Under the pieces are notes generated by a model that made no database searches, was not told where the DNA came from, and saw only the letters and a program-made list of their open reading frames with translations. A DNA stretch of 15,552 nt from Alphaproteobacteria bacterium. GTDB taxonomy: Bacteria > Pseudomonadota > Alphaproteobacteria > UBA6615. Each line of letters starts with the position of its first letter. Position 1 is the stretch's first letter. The stretch covers positions 2,848-18,399 of the forward strand of contig JAEPNS010000023.1 of NCBI GenBank assembly GCA_017643325.1, in the 5' to 3' direction. Shown in pieces: positions 8,269-15,492 of this stretch. The position numbers were made by a program, and so were the translations under genes.

Positions 8269-8508
8269 ATGGATTTTGATTCAGCAAAGCTGATCGCGGC
8301 CGGCCTGGCGGTCATGGGCGTCATCGGTTCGGGGATCGGCATCGGCATGATCTTCGCGTCCTTCATCTCCGCCGTCGGCCGGAACCCGGCCGCGGCCGAC
8401 GACGTCCGGGCGATGACCTTCATCGGCTTCGCGCTGGTGGAAGCGCTGGCGCTGTTCGCGCTCGTTATCGCGTTCCTGATCCTGTTCGGCATCTCGCCGA
8501 GCGCCTAG
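8269..8508 (+). CDS. atpE: F0F1 ATP synthase subunit c
   Basis: A 79-aa double-helix hairpin that forms the rotating c-ring. Helix 1 has the glycine motif G20-x-G22-x-G24-x-G26, the loop has R38-N39-P40, and helix 2 carries the ion-binding carboxylate E58 in FALVEALALF. The residues after E58 are Ala and Leu, not the Ser-Thr pair of sodium-type c subunits, so proton coupling is expected. A strong GGAGG (8256-8260) lies 8 bp before ATG 8269, which fits the need for more c than other subunits. It lies 52 bp after atpB. Confidence 0.98.
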   Translation: MDFDSAKLIAAGLAVMGVIGSGIGIGMIFASFISAVGRNPAAADDVRAMTFIGFALVEALALFALVIAFLILFGISPSA

Positions 8509-8544
8509 GTTTCAGGACCCAGGAACCGGAACCGGGACCCCGCC

Positions 8545-9042
8545 ATGCCACAGTTGGAACAGGTCGGCACCTTCCCTTCGCAGGTCGTCTGGCTGGTGAT
8601 CACCTTCGTGGTGCTCTACCTCCTGCTGTGGCGGGTGGTTCTGCCGCGCATCTCGGCGACGTTCGAAAACCGGCAGGGGCGCGTCGACAACGACATCGCC
8701 CGTGCCGAGGAACTCGCCGCGGAGGCCGAGGGCGTCCTCGCGGCCTATGAGGAGGAACTCGCCAAGGCGCGCACCGCCGCGCAGGAGGAGCTCCACAAGG
8801 CCGCCGAGGAGGCGATCGCGGAATCGGAGAAGCGCAACGCCGCGCTGACCGACACGCTCGCCGCCAACGCCGACGCAGCGCACGAGCGGATCGAGACGGC
8901 CCGCAAGGACGCCGTCGCGAACATCTCCGGGATGGTCGAGGATATCGCGAAGCAGGCCGTCGAGCGCCTGGTGGACACCACGCCCGACCAGGGCACGGTC
9001 AGCAGCGCGGTGAACACCGCACTCGAGGAGCGCACGCGATGA
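8545..9042 (+). CDS. F0F1 ATP synthase subunit b'
   Basis: One of the two peripheral-stalk subunits. The 165 aa begin with MPQLEQVGTFPSQVVWL, typical of alphaproteobacterial b' proteins, then a single membrane helix (about 14-33), the LPRI motif (33-36), and a long charged alpha-helical coil (about 45-150). The helix anchors it in the inner membrane and the coil reaches up the stalk to F1. It pairs with subunit b, encoded next. The stop codon overlaps the start of atpF by 4 bp (ATGA at 9039-9042), so the two are probably translationally coupled and made in equal amounts. Depending on the annotation system it is named atpF', atpF2 or atpX. Confidence 0.94.
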   Translation: MPQLEQVGTFPSQVVWLVITFVVLYLLLWRVVLPRISATFENRQGRVDNDIARAEELAAEAEGVLAAYEEELAKARTAAQEELHKAAEEAIAESEKRNAALTDTLAANADAAHERIETARKDAVANISGMVEDIAKQAVERLVDTTPDQGTVSSAVNTALEERTR

Positions 9043-9635
9043 TGACCCGTGTGTATGCAGGCGCCGTCGCCCTGCTCGCGACCAGCGGGTTCGCGCAGGC
9101 CGCCGATTCGCTCGTCGAGGAAGCCGCAAAGGCCGAAGGCTACAGCGAGCCGTTCCTGCAGCAGGCCGAGACCTGGGTCCTGGCCGGCTTCATCATCTTC
9201 GTCGCCGCCGTGGCGCGGCCCCTGTGGCGCGCGATGACGGGTTCCCTCGACAAGCGCGCGGAAGCGATCAAGGCGGAACTCGACGAGGCCCAGCGGCTGC
9301 GCGAGGAGGCCCAGCACACGCTGGCCGAGTACCAGCGCAAACAGCGCGATGCGCTCGCCGAGGCCGAGGCGATCATCGCCGAGGCCCGCGAGGAGGCCAA
9401 GCGGATGCAGAAGGCGACCGAGGAACGCACCTCGGCCAGCCTGGAGCGCCGGGAGCAGCAGGCGCTCGACATGATCGCTGCCGCAGAGGCCCGCGCCGTC
9501 GCCGACGTGCGCGCGCTGGCCGCCGATGTCGCGATCGACGCCACCCGCCGCGTCCTCGAGGATGTGGTCGAGGGCCAGAAGGGCGACGAGCTGATCAACG
9601 AGGCGATCGCCGAGGTCCCGGCCAAGCTGAACTAG
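9039..9635 (+). CDS. atpF: F0F1 ATP synthase subunit b
   Basis: The second peripheral-stalk subunit, 198 aa. A membrane helix at about 45-62 (TWVLAGFIIFVAAVARPLW) is followed by a long charged coil (about 68-175) and a short tail. Unlike typical b subunits, which start a few residues before the membrane helix, this one has about 43 extra residues. The first 21 look like a cleavable signal peptide: basic start MMTR, hydrophobic AGAVALLAT, and FAQA before AD. The residues after it are acidic. The gene overlaps the b' gene by 4 bp and is the last in the operon, 20 bp before the terminator hairpin. The F1 genes are therefore elsewhere, as in other Alphaproteobacteria with split operons. Confidence 0.94.
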   Translation: MMTRVYAGAVALLATSGFAQAADSLVEEAAKAEGYSEPFLQQAETWVLAGFIIFVAAVARPLWRAMTGSLDKRAEAIKAELDEAQRLREEAQHTLAEYQRKQRDALAEAEAIIAEAREEAKRMQKATEERTSASLERREQQALDMIAAAEARAVADVRALAADVAIDATRRVLEDVVEGQKGDELINEAIAEVPAKLN

Positions 9636-9655
9636 GCGCCTCGCACACGTTCATG

Positions 9656-9684
9656 AAAAAGCCCCGCTCTGCGGGGCTTTTTTT
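9656..9684. terminator. bidirectional intrinsic terminator after atpF
   Basis: A perfect 7-bp stem GCCCCGC (9661-9667) / GCGGGGC (9671-9677) with loop TCT is followed by seven T on the plus strand and preceded by five A, which become a U-tract on the minus strand. It ends the F0 operon and could also end gcv transcripts coming from the right. Confidence 0.92.
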
Positions 9685-9730
9685 GTGCAGGACCGAGAGG
9701 GAAATGTCCCACTCCAGAATGAACAATCCC

Positions 9731-9824
9731 TCGTCATTCCTGCGAAGGCAGGAATCCATTAACGCCGATGCCTGACCGGGCAAACACTTGAGTTAATGGA
9801 CCCATGCGTTCGCAGGGGTGACGA
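9731..9824. repeat. 94-bp palindromic intergenic repeat
   Basis: Two 32-bp arms (9731-9762 and 9793-9824), matching at 26 of 32 positions as inverted repeats, flank a 30-bp spacer. The outer ends read TCGTCATTCCTGCGAAGG and, inverted, TCGTCACCCCTGCGAACG, and the inner ends are TCCATTAA. This is the widespread CGTCATTCC-TGCGAA type of intergenic palindrome seen in many proteobacteria. It lies between convergent atpF and gcvPB, after the terminator, and its large hairpin could add to transcript ends or stability on either strand. The differing arms suggest an old copy. Confidence 0.8.
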
Positions 9825-9870
9825 CCGAAGGCTCTCGGGCATCGAGGCGGCGTTACCCGTAGTTGAGTCC

Positions 9871-11442
9871 CTACTCCGCCGCCTCCGCGGTGCGATCCTC
9901 CGGCGTCCAGCGCAGGACCGGGCTTCGCGCGGCGGCCGTCTCGTCGAGGCGGCGGCGGGGCGTCGTGGTCGGCGCGGCGGCGAAGGCCTCGGCGTCGCCG
10001 TCCTTCGCGCGCGCGACGAGATCGCGCATCACGGCGATGAAGTCATCGAGGCTGCGCTTCGATTCGGTTTCCGTCGGCTCGATCAGCATCGCGCCGTGGA
10101 CGACCAGCGGGAAGTACATGGTCATCGGGTGATAGCCCTCGTCGAGCATCGCCTTGGCGAAATCGAGCGTGCTGACACCGGTGTCCTTCAGGAAGCGGTC
10201 GTCGAACAGGCACTCGTGCATGCACGGACCCTCGAACGACGGCGTCATCACGTCCGACAGGCGCGCCATCACGTAGTTGGCGTTGAGCACCGCGTCCTCC
10301 GCGACCTGGCGCAGTCCGTCCCGGCCGTGGCTGAGCATGTAGGCGTAGGCCCGGATGAACATGCCCATCTGGCCGTGGAAGCCCTTCAGGCGGCCGAACG
10401 GCTTGGCGTCGCCGGCATCATCGGCGTGCTCCACCAGCGCGAACCCGTCCTCGCCATGCACCACCCAGGGCACCGGCGCGAAGGGCGCCAGCGCGTCGGA
10501 CAGCACCACCGGTCCGGCACCCGGCCCGCCGCCGCCGTGCGGCGTCGAGAAGGTCTTGTGCAGGTTGATGTGCATGCAGTCGATGCCGAGGTCGCCCGGG
10601 CGCACCCGTCCGACGATGGCGTTGAAATTCGCCCCGTCGCAGTAGAAATAGCCGCCGGCCTCGTGGATCAGCTCGGCGATCTCCACCATGTCCGGCTCGA
10701 ACAGGCCGCAGGTGTTCGGGTTGGTGATCATGATCCCGGCGACGTCGTCGTCGAGCTTGTCGGCGAAGGCCTTCACGTCGACCCGCCCGCGCCCGTCGGA
10801 CGGGATCGCGTCGACGGCGAAGCCGCAGACCGCCGCCGTGGCCGGGTTGGTCCCGTGGGCCGAGTCCGGCACCAGGATGCGCCGGCGCGTCGTCGGCCCG
10901 CCCTCGCGGTCGTCCAGCGCGGCGCGGATCGCCATCACCCCGCAGAGCTCGCCGTGCGCGCCCGCGCCGGGCGACATGGCGATGGCGGGCATGCCGGTCA
11001 GCTCCTTGAGCCAGCCCGCAACCCCGTCGATCAGCTCCAGCGCACCCTGCACAGTGGATTCGGGCTGCAGCGGGTGCGCCGCCGCGAACCCCGGCAGGCG
11101 CGCCATCTTCTCGTTGAGCCGCGGGTTGTGCTTCATGGTGCACGAGCCCAGCGGATAGGTGCCCATGTCGATGGCATAGTTCTTCTGGGACAGTCGCGTG
11201 AAGTGGCGCACCACCTCCGGTTCGCTGACGCTCGGCAGGCCGATCCCGCCGCGCCGTTCCATCGTGCCCAGGCGCGACGTGAACTCGCCCGGCGCGGGCA
11301 GGTCGACACCGGTCGCGCCCGGGTTGTCGATCTCGAACAGCAGCGGTTCCTCCAGCTGCAGCCCACGGTGGCCGTGCACCGTCTCCGGGTCGGCCGATGC
11401 CGCCGCCGGCCGGTTCCGGCTGAGGTCGCGTGAATGGTTCAT
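9871..11442 (-). CDS. gcvPB: glycine dehydrogenase (decarboxylating) subunit 2, P-protein C-terminal half
   Basis: The PLP-binding half of the split P-protein, 523 aa, cytosolic. With GcvPA it decarboxylates glycine and passes the aminomethyl group to the lipoyl arm of GcvH. The PLP lysine is K296 in HINLHKTFSTPHGGGGPG. Other conserved stretches are YPLGSCTMKHNPR (96-108), MSPGAGAHGE (156-165), HGTNPA (196-201) and the PTETES motif near the C-terminus. The ATG overlaps the gcvPA stop by 4 bp (minus-strand ATGA at 11442-11439), which suggests coupled translation. It is the last gene of the gcv operon, and transcription would run into the palindromic repeat and the bidirectional terminator. Confidence 0.97.
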   Translation of the reverse strand: MNHSRDLSRNRPAAASADPETVHGHRGLQLEEPLLFEIDNPGATGVDLPAPGEFTSRLGTMERRGGIGLPSVSEPEVVRHFTRLSQKNYAIDMGTYPLGSCTMKHNPRLNEKMARLPGFAAAHPLQPESTVQGALELIDGVAGWLKELTGMPAIAMSPGAGAHGELCGVMAIRAALDDREGGPTTRRRILVPDSAHGTNPATAAVCGFAVDAIPSDGRGRVDVKAFADKLDDDVAGIMITNPNTCGLFEPDMVEIAELIHEAGGYFYCDGANFNAIVGRVRPGDLGIDCMHINLHKTFSTPHGGGGPGAGPVVLSDALAPFAPVPWVVHGEDGFALVEHADDAGDAKPFGRLKGFHGQMGMFIRAYAYMLSHGRDGLRQVAEDAVLNANYVMARLSDVMTPSFEGPCMHECLFDDRFLKDTGVSTLDFAKAMLDEGYHPMTMYFPLVVHGAMLIEPTETESKRSLDDFIAVMRDLVARAKDGDAEAFAAAPTTTPRRRLDETAAARSPVLRWTPEDRTAEAAE

Positions 11443-12785
11443 GCCAGTACCTCCGACAGCCCGTCGCACAGGGCCTGCATGTCGTCCTCGCGTGTCAGCT
11501 CGCTCGCCGCGACGAGCAGGATGTCGTCGACACCGTTGCCGGCGCCGAACAGGCGCGCCCCGGGTACCCCGGCCAGCACGCCGCGCGTGGCCAGCGTGTC
11601 GACCACCCCGGCGGCCGGTTTCGCCAGCCGCACGGCGAACTCGTTGAAAAAGGCGTCCGGCAGAACCTCGACGCCGCCAAGCGCCGACAGCCGGTCGGCG
11701 AGCTGGGACGCGCGCGCGTGGTTCAGCATCGCCAGGTTCCGGAACCCGTCCTCGCCGAGCAGAGAGAGATGGATGGTGAAGGCCAGCGCGCACAGTCCGG
11801 AATTCGTGCAGATGTTGCTGGTCGCCTTCTCGCGCCGGATGTGCTGTTCGCGGGTCGACAGTGTCAGCACCCAGCCACGCCTGCCATCGGCATCCTCGGT
11901 CTCCCCGGCGAGGCGGCCGGGCATCTGGCGCACGTATTTGTCGCGCGTGGCGAACAGCCCGACATGGGGACCGCCGAAGCCCTGCGGGTTGCCAAGGCTC
12001 TGGCCTTCCGCAACGACGATGTCGGCGCCCATCTCGCCCGGCGATTTGACCGCCCCGAGAGAGACCGCCTCGGTGACCACCACGACCAGCAGCGCACCCG
12101 CGGCATGGCAGGCCTCGGCCAGCGACGACAGGTCGCGCACATGCCCGAACACGCCCGGGTTCTGAACCACCACGCAGGCCGTCCCGTCGTCGATCGCACC
12201 CGCCAGGTCCTCGCCACCGTCGAGGTCCGGCTCGCGGATATCGATCTCGATGTCGACGTATTTGGCCTGGGTCTCGGTCACCGCGCTGTAGTGCGGATGG
12301 ACCGAGCCCGAGATCACCGCCTTGTTCCGGCGCGTGATCCGCCGCGCCATCAGCACGGCCTCCGCGCAGGAGGTGGCGCCGTCATACATGGAGGCATTCG
12401 CCACATCCATGCCGGTGATCAGCGCGACCATGGTCTGGAACTCGAACAGCGCCTGCAGCGTGCCCTGCGAGATCTCGGGCTGGTAGGGCGTGTAGGAGGT
12501 CAGGAACTCGCCACGCTGGACCAGGTGGTCCACCGAGGCGGGGACATGGTGCCGGTAGGCACCCGCCCCCAGGAAGCTCGGCACGTCGCCCGTGGTGACG
12601 TTCCTCGACGCCAGCGCGGCCATGCGTCGCTCGACCTCGAACTCGGCCATATGGTCCGGCAGGTCGAACGCGCCGTCGAAGCGTGCGCTTTCGGGCACGT
12701 CGACGAACAGGTCATCGATTGCCGATACCCCGATGGTGTCGAGCATCGCGCTGCGGTCACCATCGGTCAGGGGCAGGTAACGCAT
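11439..12785 (-). CDS. gcvPA: glycine dehydrogenase (decarboxylating) subunit 1, P-protein N-terminal half
   Basis: The N-terminal half of the split P-protein, 448 aa, which forms an alpha2-beta2 enzyme with GcvPB. It lacks the PLP lysine, as expected for this half. Recognisable blocks are FLGAGAYRHHVPASVD, SYTPYQPEISQGTLQ, NASMYDGATSCAEA, GFGGPHVGLFA and REQHIRREKATSNICTNS. The start is ATG 12785 (MRYLPLT, the usual opening), 1 bp after the gcvH stop; a TTG three codons upstream overlaps gcvH and is less likely. The C-terminus overlaps gcvPB by 4 bp. Confidence 0.97.
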   Translation of the reverse strand: MRYLPLTDGDRSAMLDTIGVSAIDDLFVDVPESARFDGAFDLPDHMAEFEVERRMAALASRNVTTGDVPSFLGAGAYRHHVPASVDHLVQRGEFLTSYTPYQPEISQGTLQALFEFQTMVALITGMDVANASMYDGATSCAEAVLMARRITRRNKAVISGSVHPHYSAVTETQAKYVDIEIDIREPDLDGGEDLAGAIDDGTACVVVQNPGVFGHVRDLSSLAEACHAAGALLVVVVTEAVSLGAVKSPGEMGADIVVAEGQSLGNPQGFGGPHVGLFATRDKYVRQMPGRLAGETEDADGRRGWVLTLSTREQHIRREKATSNICTNSGLCALAFTIHLSLLGEDGFRNLAMLNHARASQLADRLSALGGVEVLPDAFFNEFAVRLAKPAAGVVDTLATRGVLAGVPGARLFGAGNGVDDILLVAASELTREDDMQALCDGLSEVLA

Positions 12786-12786
12786 A

Positions 12787-13164
12787 TCAGCCAAGGCCCT
12801 CGACGAATTTCTTGTAGCCGTCCTCGTCCATCAGCTCGTCCAGCTCGTCCGCGTCGGACAGCTTCAGCTTCGCGAACCAGCCGTCGCCGAAGGGGTCCGA
12901 GTTGACCAGCGACGGGTCGCCGTTCAGGTCGTCGTTCACCTCCACGACCTCGCCGCTCACCGGCGCATAGACCTCGGCCGCCGCCTTCACGGACTCGACC
13001 ACCGCGGCCTCGTCGCCCCGGTCGAGCACCTTTCCCACCTCGGGCAGCTCCACGAAAACCACGTCGCCAAGCTGTTCCTGGGCGTACTCGGAGATCCCGA
13101 TGACGCCGCTGTCGCCGTCAACCTCGACCCATTCATGATCCTCGGTGTATTTCCGGTTCGCCAT
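12787..13164 (-). CDS. gcvH: glycine cleavage system H protein
   Basis: The lipoyl carrier that shuttles the aminomethyl intermediate between the P, T and L proteins. The length of 125 aa is normal. The lipoylated lysine is K60 in VVESVKAAAEVYAP. The N-terminal KYTEDHEWVEV and the later DPFGDGWFAKL are standard for the family. A good ribosome binding site (AGGAGAGG) lies just before ATG 13164, and gcvT ends 20 bp upstream. Attachment of lipoate needs LipA/LipB-type enzymes, not in the window. Confidence 0.98.
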   Translation of the reverse strand: MANRKYTEDHEWVEVDGDSGVIGISEYAQEQLGDVVFVELPEVGKVLDRGDEAAVVESVKAAAEVYAPVSGEVVEVNDDLNGDPSLVNSDPFGDGWFAKLKLSDADELDELMDEDGYKKFVEGLG

Positions 13165-13184
13165 GACAACCTCTCCTTGCTTCG

Positions 13185-14324
13185 CTAGGCACGCTTGTAG
13201 TTGGGGGGAACGAACGGCATCGCCGCCACGTCGGCGGCGACGGTCCGGCCGCGCAGTTCGATCTCGAGTCTTGTCTCCGGCTCGGCCGCTGCCGCGCCGA
13301 CATATCCCATCGCGATCGGGCGCTCGAGCGTGGGCGCGAACCCGCCGCTGGTGACCGTGCCGGTCGCTTCGCCCTGCGCGTCACGGATGACCGCACCTTC
13401 GCGCACCGGGGCGCGGCCGTCGGGCAGAAGCCCGACGCGCTTGCGTGGCGCGCCGTCGGCAATCTGGGCGAGGATCGTCTCCGCGCCCGGAAAGTTGGCC
13501 TCCTCGCGGCGGCGCTTGCCGACAGCCCATGCCAGGCCGGCCTCGACCGGCGTCGTGGTCTCGTCGATGTCGTGTCCGTAGAGGCACAGCCCGGCCTCCA
13601 GACGCAACGAATCCCGTGCGCCGAGGCCGACCGGCGCCACCGCCTCGTCCGCCAGCAGGCGTTCGGCCAGCGCCGTCGCCGCCCCCGGCGGGATCGAGAT
13701 CTCGAACCCGTCCTCGCCGGTGTAGCCGGAGCGCGTGACATAGGCGTCGGTCCCGTCCACGGTCATGTCCGCACCCTGCAGGAACACGAGATCGGCGCAG
13801 TCCGGTGCAAGCCCGGAGAGCGCGGCCTCTGCCTTCGGTCCCTGCAGCGCCAGGAGCGCCCGGTCCTCGAGGATCTCGAGCTCGGCCGCGCCTGCCAGCG
13901 CGTCGGCGATATGGGCGAAGTCGGCGTCCTTGCAGGCGGCGTTGACGACGAGGAACAGGGCATCGGCGCCGTCCTCCTCGATCCGGGTCGCCATCAGGTC
14001 GTCGCGGATTCCGCCCGCGTCGTTGAGCAGCAGCGTATAGCGCATCTGCCCGGGCGCGAGCCCCGCGATGTCGCCCGGCACCAGCCGTTCGAACGCGGAC
14101 AGCACGCCGTCGCCGCGCAGGATGGCCTGTCCCATATGGGAGACATCGAACAGACCTGCCGCGGCGCGCGTGTGCTTGTGCTCGGCGATGATGCCGTCGG
14201 GATACTGGACAGGCATGGCATAGCCCGCGAAGGGCACCATGCGCCCGCCATGATCGACGTGCAGGTCGTGTAGCGGGGTCCTGCGGAGATCCGCGTCTGC
14301 GGGCGTCGAAGCGGCTGCCGTCAT
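13185..14324 (-). CDS. gcvT: aminomethyltransferase, glycine cleavage system T protein
   Basis: Takes the aminomethyl group from the H protein and makes 5,10-methylenetetrahydrofolate and ammonia. The 379 aa begin at ATG 14324 (MTAAASTP); an in-frame start further up would translate riboswitch sequence and is rejected. Conserved blocks are TPLHDLHVDHGGRMVPFAGY, FDVSHMGQ (59-66), NDAGGIRDDL (101-110, with the catalytic aspartate region), and TRSGYTGEDGFEI. The Shine-Dalgarno GGGAGAG lies 4 bp before the start and is the apparent target of riboswitch control. First gene of the gcvT-gcvH-gcvPA-gcvPB operon. Confidence 0.97.
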   Translation of the reverse strand: MTAAASTPADADLRRTPLHDLHVDHGGRMVPFAGYAMPVQYPDGIIAEHKHTRAAAGLFDVSHMGQAILRGDGVLSAFERLVPGDIAGLAPGQMRYTLLLNDAGGIRDDLMATRIEEDGADALFLVVNAACKDADFAHIADALAGAAELEILEDRALLALQGPKAEAALSGLAPDCADLVFLQGADMTVDGTDAYVTRSGYTGEDGFEISIPPGAATALAERLLADEAVAPVGLGARDSLRLEAGLCLYGHDIDETTTPVEAGLAWAVGKRRREEANFPGAETILAQIADGAPRKRVGLLPDGRAPVREGAVIRDAQGEATGTVTSGGFAPTLERPIAMGYVGAAAAEPETRLEIELRGRTVAADVAAMPFVPPNYKRA

Positions 14325-14328
14325 GAAA

Positions 14329-14404
14329 CTCTCCCGGTCCGAACCAGCGGGCGCGCCACGCCGGTTGCGTGCCGCCTGCCCCACCCTGTCTTCGGACCTG
14401 AGAG
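14329..14404 (-). promoter_or_regulatory. predicted expression platform: Shine-Dalgarno sequestering helix of the glycine riboswitch
   Basis: On the transcript (minus strand) the segment CTCTCAGGTCCGAA (14404-14391), which is the 3' core of aptamer II, is complementary to TTCGGACCGGGAGAG (14343-14329), which contains the gcvT Shine-Dalgarno. The pairing is 8 bp (GGTCCGAA/TTCGGACC) plus 5 bp (CTCTC/GAGAG) around a small internal loop. It cannot coexist with the aptamer fold, so the inferred logic is: without glycine the Shine-Dalgarno is hidden; with glycine CTCTCAGG is held in the aptamer and translation is on. No U-tract follows, so transcription termination is not supported. Confidence 0.65.
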
Positions 14405-14580
14405 ATTCATCCCGCGGCCGTGACGGCCACCGGACTTACGCCTTCGGTGAGGCACGGTGAACACACCGCCGTGCCTGCTTTCCAGAGTGTCATCCCCCTT
14501 GCGGTCCTGGATGCCTGAGAGTTTCCGGGGCGGTTGCTCCTTCGGCGCCGGCCGCGAACGGCCGGTCTCTCCCGCTGGGG
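14378..14580 (-). ncRNA. tandem glycine riboswitch (gcvT leader, two aptamers)
   Basis: A cis-acting RNA that senses glycine and controls the gcv operon. Aptamer I is about 14580-14489: GCGGGAGAGACC, a hairpin with a UUCG loop (14565-14548), the core GCCGAAGGAGCAACCG (around 14546-14531) and ACTCTCAGGCA followed by AGGACCGC. Aptamer II is about 14488-14378: ACTCTGGAAAGC, a stem GGCACGG/CCGTGCC (14475-14451), the core CACCGAAGGCGTAAG (around 14450-14436) and ATCTCTCAGGTCCGAAGACAGGG. These boxes match the known consensus order, and the short linker between copies is typical of cooperative tandem forms. In related bacteria glycine turns the gcv genes on. It sits directly upstream of gcvT. Confidence 0.95.
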
Positions 14581-14635
14581 TCTCCTGACATGTCACATAC
14601 TCAAGCCGCGCGACTCGGGCCGCACCGCTCCTTCG

Positions 14636-14663
14636 ACACTAGGCGAGCGGCACAGGGAGTCAA
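14636..14663 (-). promoter_or_regulatory. putative sigma70-type promoter of the gcv operon
   Basis: On the minus strand TTGACT (14663-14658), a 16-bp spacer and TAGTGT (14641-14636) lie about 50 bp upstream of the first aptamer, right after the lipoprotein stop codon. The -35 is good; the -10 is mediocre. Confidence 0.6.
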
Positions 14664-14679
14664 CTGCGACAAATGTGGA

Positions 14680-15240
14680 TTATCGGCCCAGCTTGGTCCG
14701 GTTGAAGCGGAGCTGCTCGTCGGTGAGCTGGAAGCCGATGAAGACGCTGAAATCCTCGCCCAGCTGCCCAGCCCTCAGCGGGATGCGCTGGCGCAGGTCC
14801 TCGACGACCCCGAGCCGGTTTCGGTTGCCCTCGAACTCGAGCGTGATGTCGAACACCTGGCGCGCCAGGATATTCTCCTCCCGGTCGGAAATCGCCACGA
14901 AGTACGAGACGACCTGCTGGCGCGAGATGCTCGCCGGGCCCCGCGTGGCCTCGAAGAGCACGCGCATGTCGATTTCGACCTCGCCGGTTCCCGTGTCCTC
15001 GTCGATATCGGTCTCGCAGAAGCCGCCGAACTCCGCGACCTTCGCTTCCAGCGTCACGTCGGTGAGGTCGCGTCCCGGGCCCGGCGTGAACAGGGTCAGT
15101 TCCGACGCGTCCTGGACGATCGCGATCTGCGGACACTCGGGCGCCGCGGACGGCGGTGCCGGCTGCTGGCAGGCCGTCAGCACGAACAGTGCCAGCAGGG
15201 CGAGGCCCGGGGCCTTGGGAACGGGAATGCGTGGGGACAT
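14680..15240 (-). CDS. predicted lipoprotein of unknown function (186 aa)
   Basis: I do not recognise a named family. The N-terminus is a lipoprotein signal: basic and hydrophobic residues leading to the lipobox L21-T-A-C24, after which lipidation and cleavage would leave C24 as residue 1. A short Pro/Ala linker follows. The rest looks beta-rich with alternating hydrophobic residues, for example VEIDMRVLFEA, VVSYFVAISD and DITLEFE, and ends FNRTKLGR. Two more cysteines (in PECPQ and GGFCETD) could pair. There is no Asp after C24 (Gln instead), so outer-membrane sorting is possible. It lies 12 bp downstream of the CDGSH gene and is probably co-transcribed; no clear ribosome binding site is seen. 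Confidence 0.82.
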   Translation of the reverse strand: MSPRIPVPKAPGLALLALFVLTACQQPAPPSAAPECPQIAIVQDASELTLFTPGPGRDLTDVTLEAKVAEFGGFCETDIDEDTGTGEVEIDMRVLFEATRGPASISRQQVVSYFVAISDREENILARQVFDITLEFEGNRNRLGVVEDLRQRIPLRAGQLGEDFSVFIGFQLTDEQLRFNRTKLGR

Positions 15241-15252
15241 CGGCGGGCCAGT

Positions 15253-15492
15253 CTAGAGGGTGTTGTGGGTCCCGTCGCAAAACGGCTTGTCGCCGGTCTG
15301 CTTGCAGCAGCAGAACCAGATGGTCTGTGCCTCGTCGGTCTCGAACATCACGGGCTGGAAATCCGTCCCCTTGTGGGCACTGTCGCAGAAAGGCTGCTTC
15401 TTGCTCTTGCCGCACACGCACCACCAGTATTTCCGGCCGGGGATGACATCCACCGCGATCGGTTCCTTCTGCGCGATTTCCGGCTCGGCCAT
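15253..15492 (-). CDS. tandem CDGSH-type iron-sulfur protein
   Basis: A 79-aa soluble protein with two CDGSH-type [2Fe-2S] motifs (ligands Cys3His). The first is C-V-C-x2-S-x3-P-F-C-D-S-A-H (in WWCVCGKSKKQPFCDSAH), the second C-C-C-x2-T-x3-P-F-C-D-G-T-H near the C-terminus. Two motifs on one chain resemble the mitochondrial CISD3 type and many bacterial homologues. The role is likely electron transfer or cluster handling; nothing here shows a specific partner. The start is ATG 15492, with GGAG about 6 bp upstream; in-frame ATGs further up have no such site. It ends 12 bp before the lipoprotein gene. Confidence 0.93.
   Translation of the reverse strand: MAEPEIAQKEPIAVDVIPGRKYWWCVCGKSKKQPFCDSAHKGTDFQPVMFETDEAQTIWFCCCKQTGDKPFCDGTHNTL

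Noticed and set aside
12786..12794. TTG start three codons upstream of gcvPA
   Set aside because: It overlaps the end of gcvH and adds MAD before the family's usual MRYLPLT opening; ATG 12785 directly after the gcvH stop is simpler.
9796..12905. Long plus-strand frames of 545 and 491 codons opposite gcvPB and gcvPA
   Set aside because: The minus-strand genes are certain; these translations are His/Arg-rich with no recognisable motif.
14325..14384. Extended gcvT start 20 codons upstream
   Set aside because: This stretch is the riboswitch expression platform, and the good Shine-Dalgarno serves ATG 14324.
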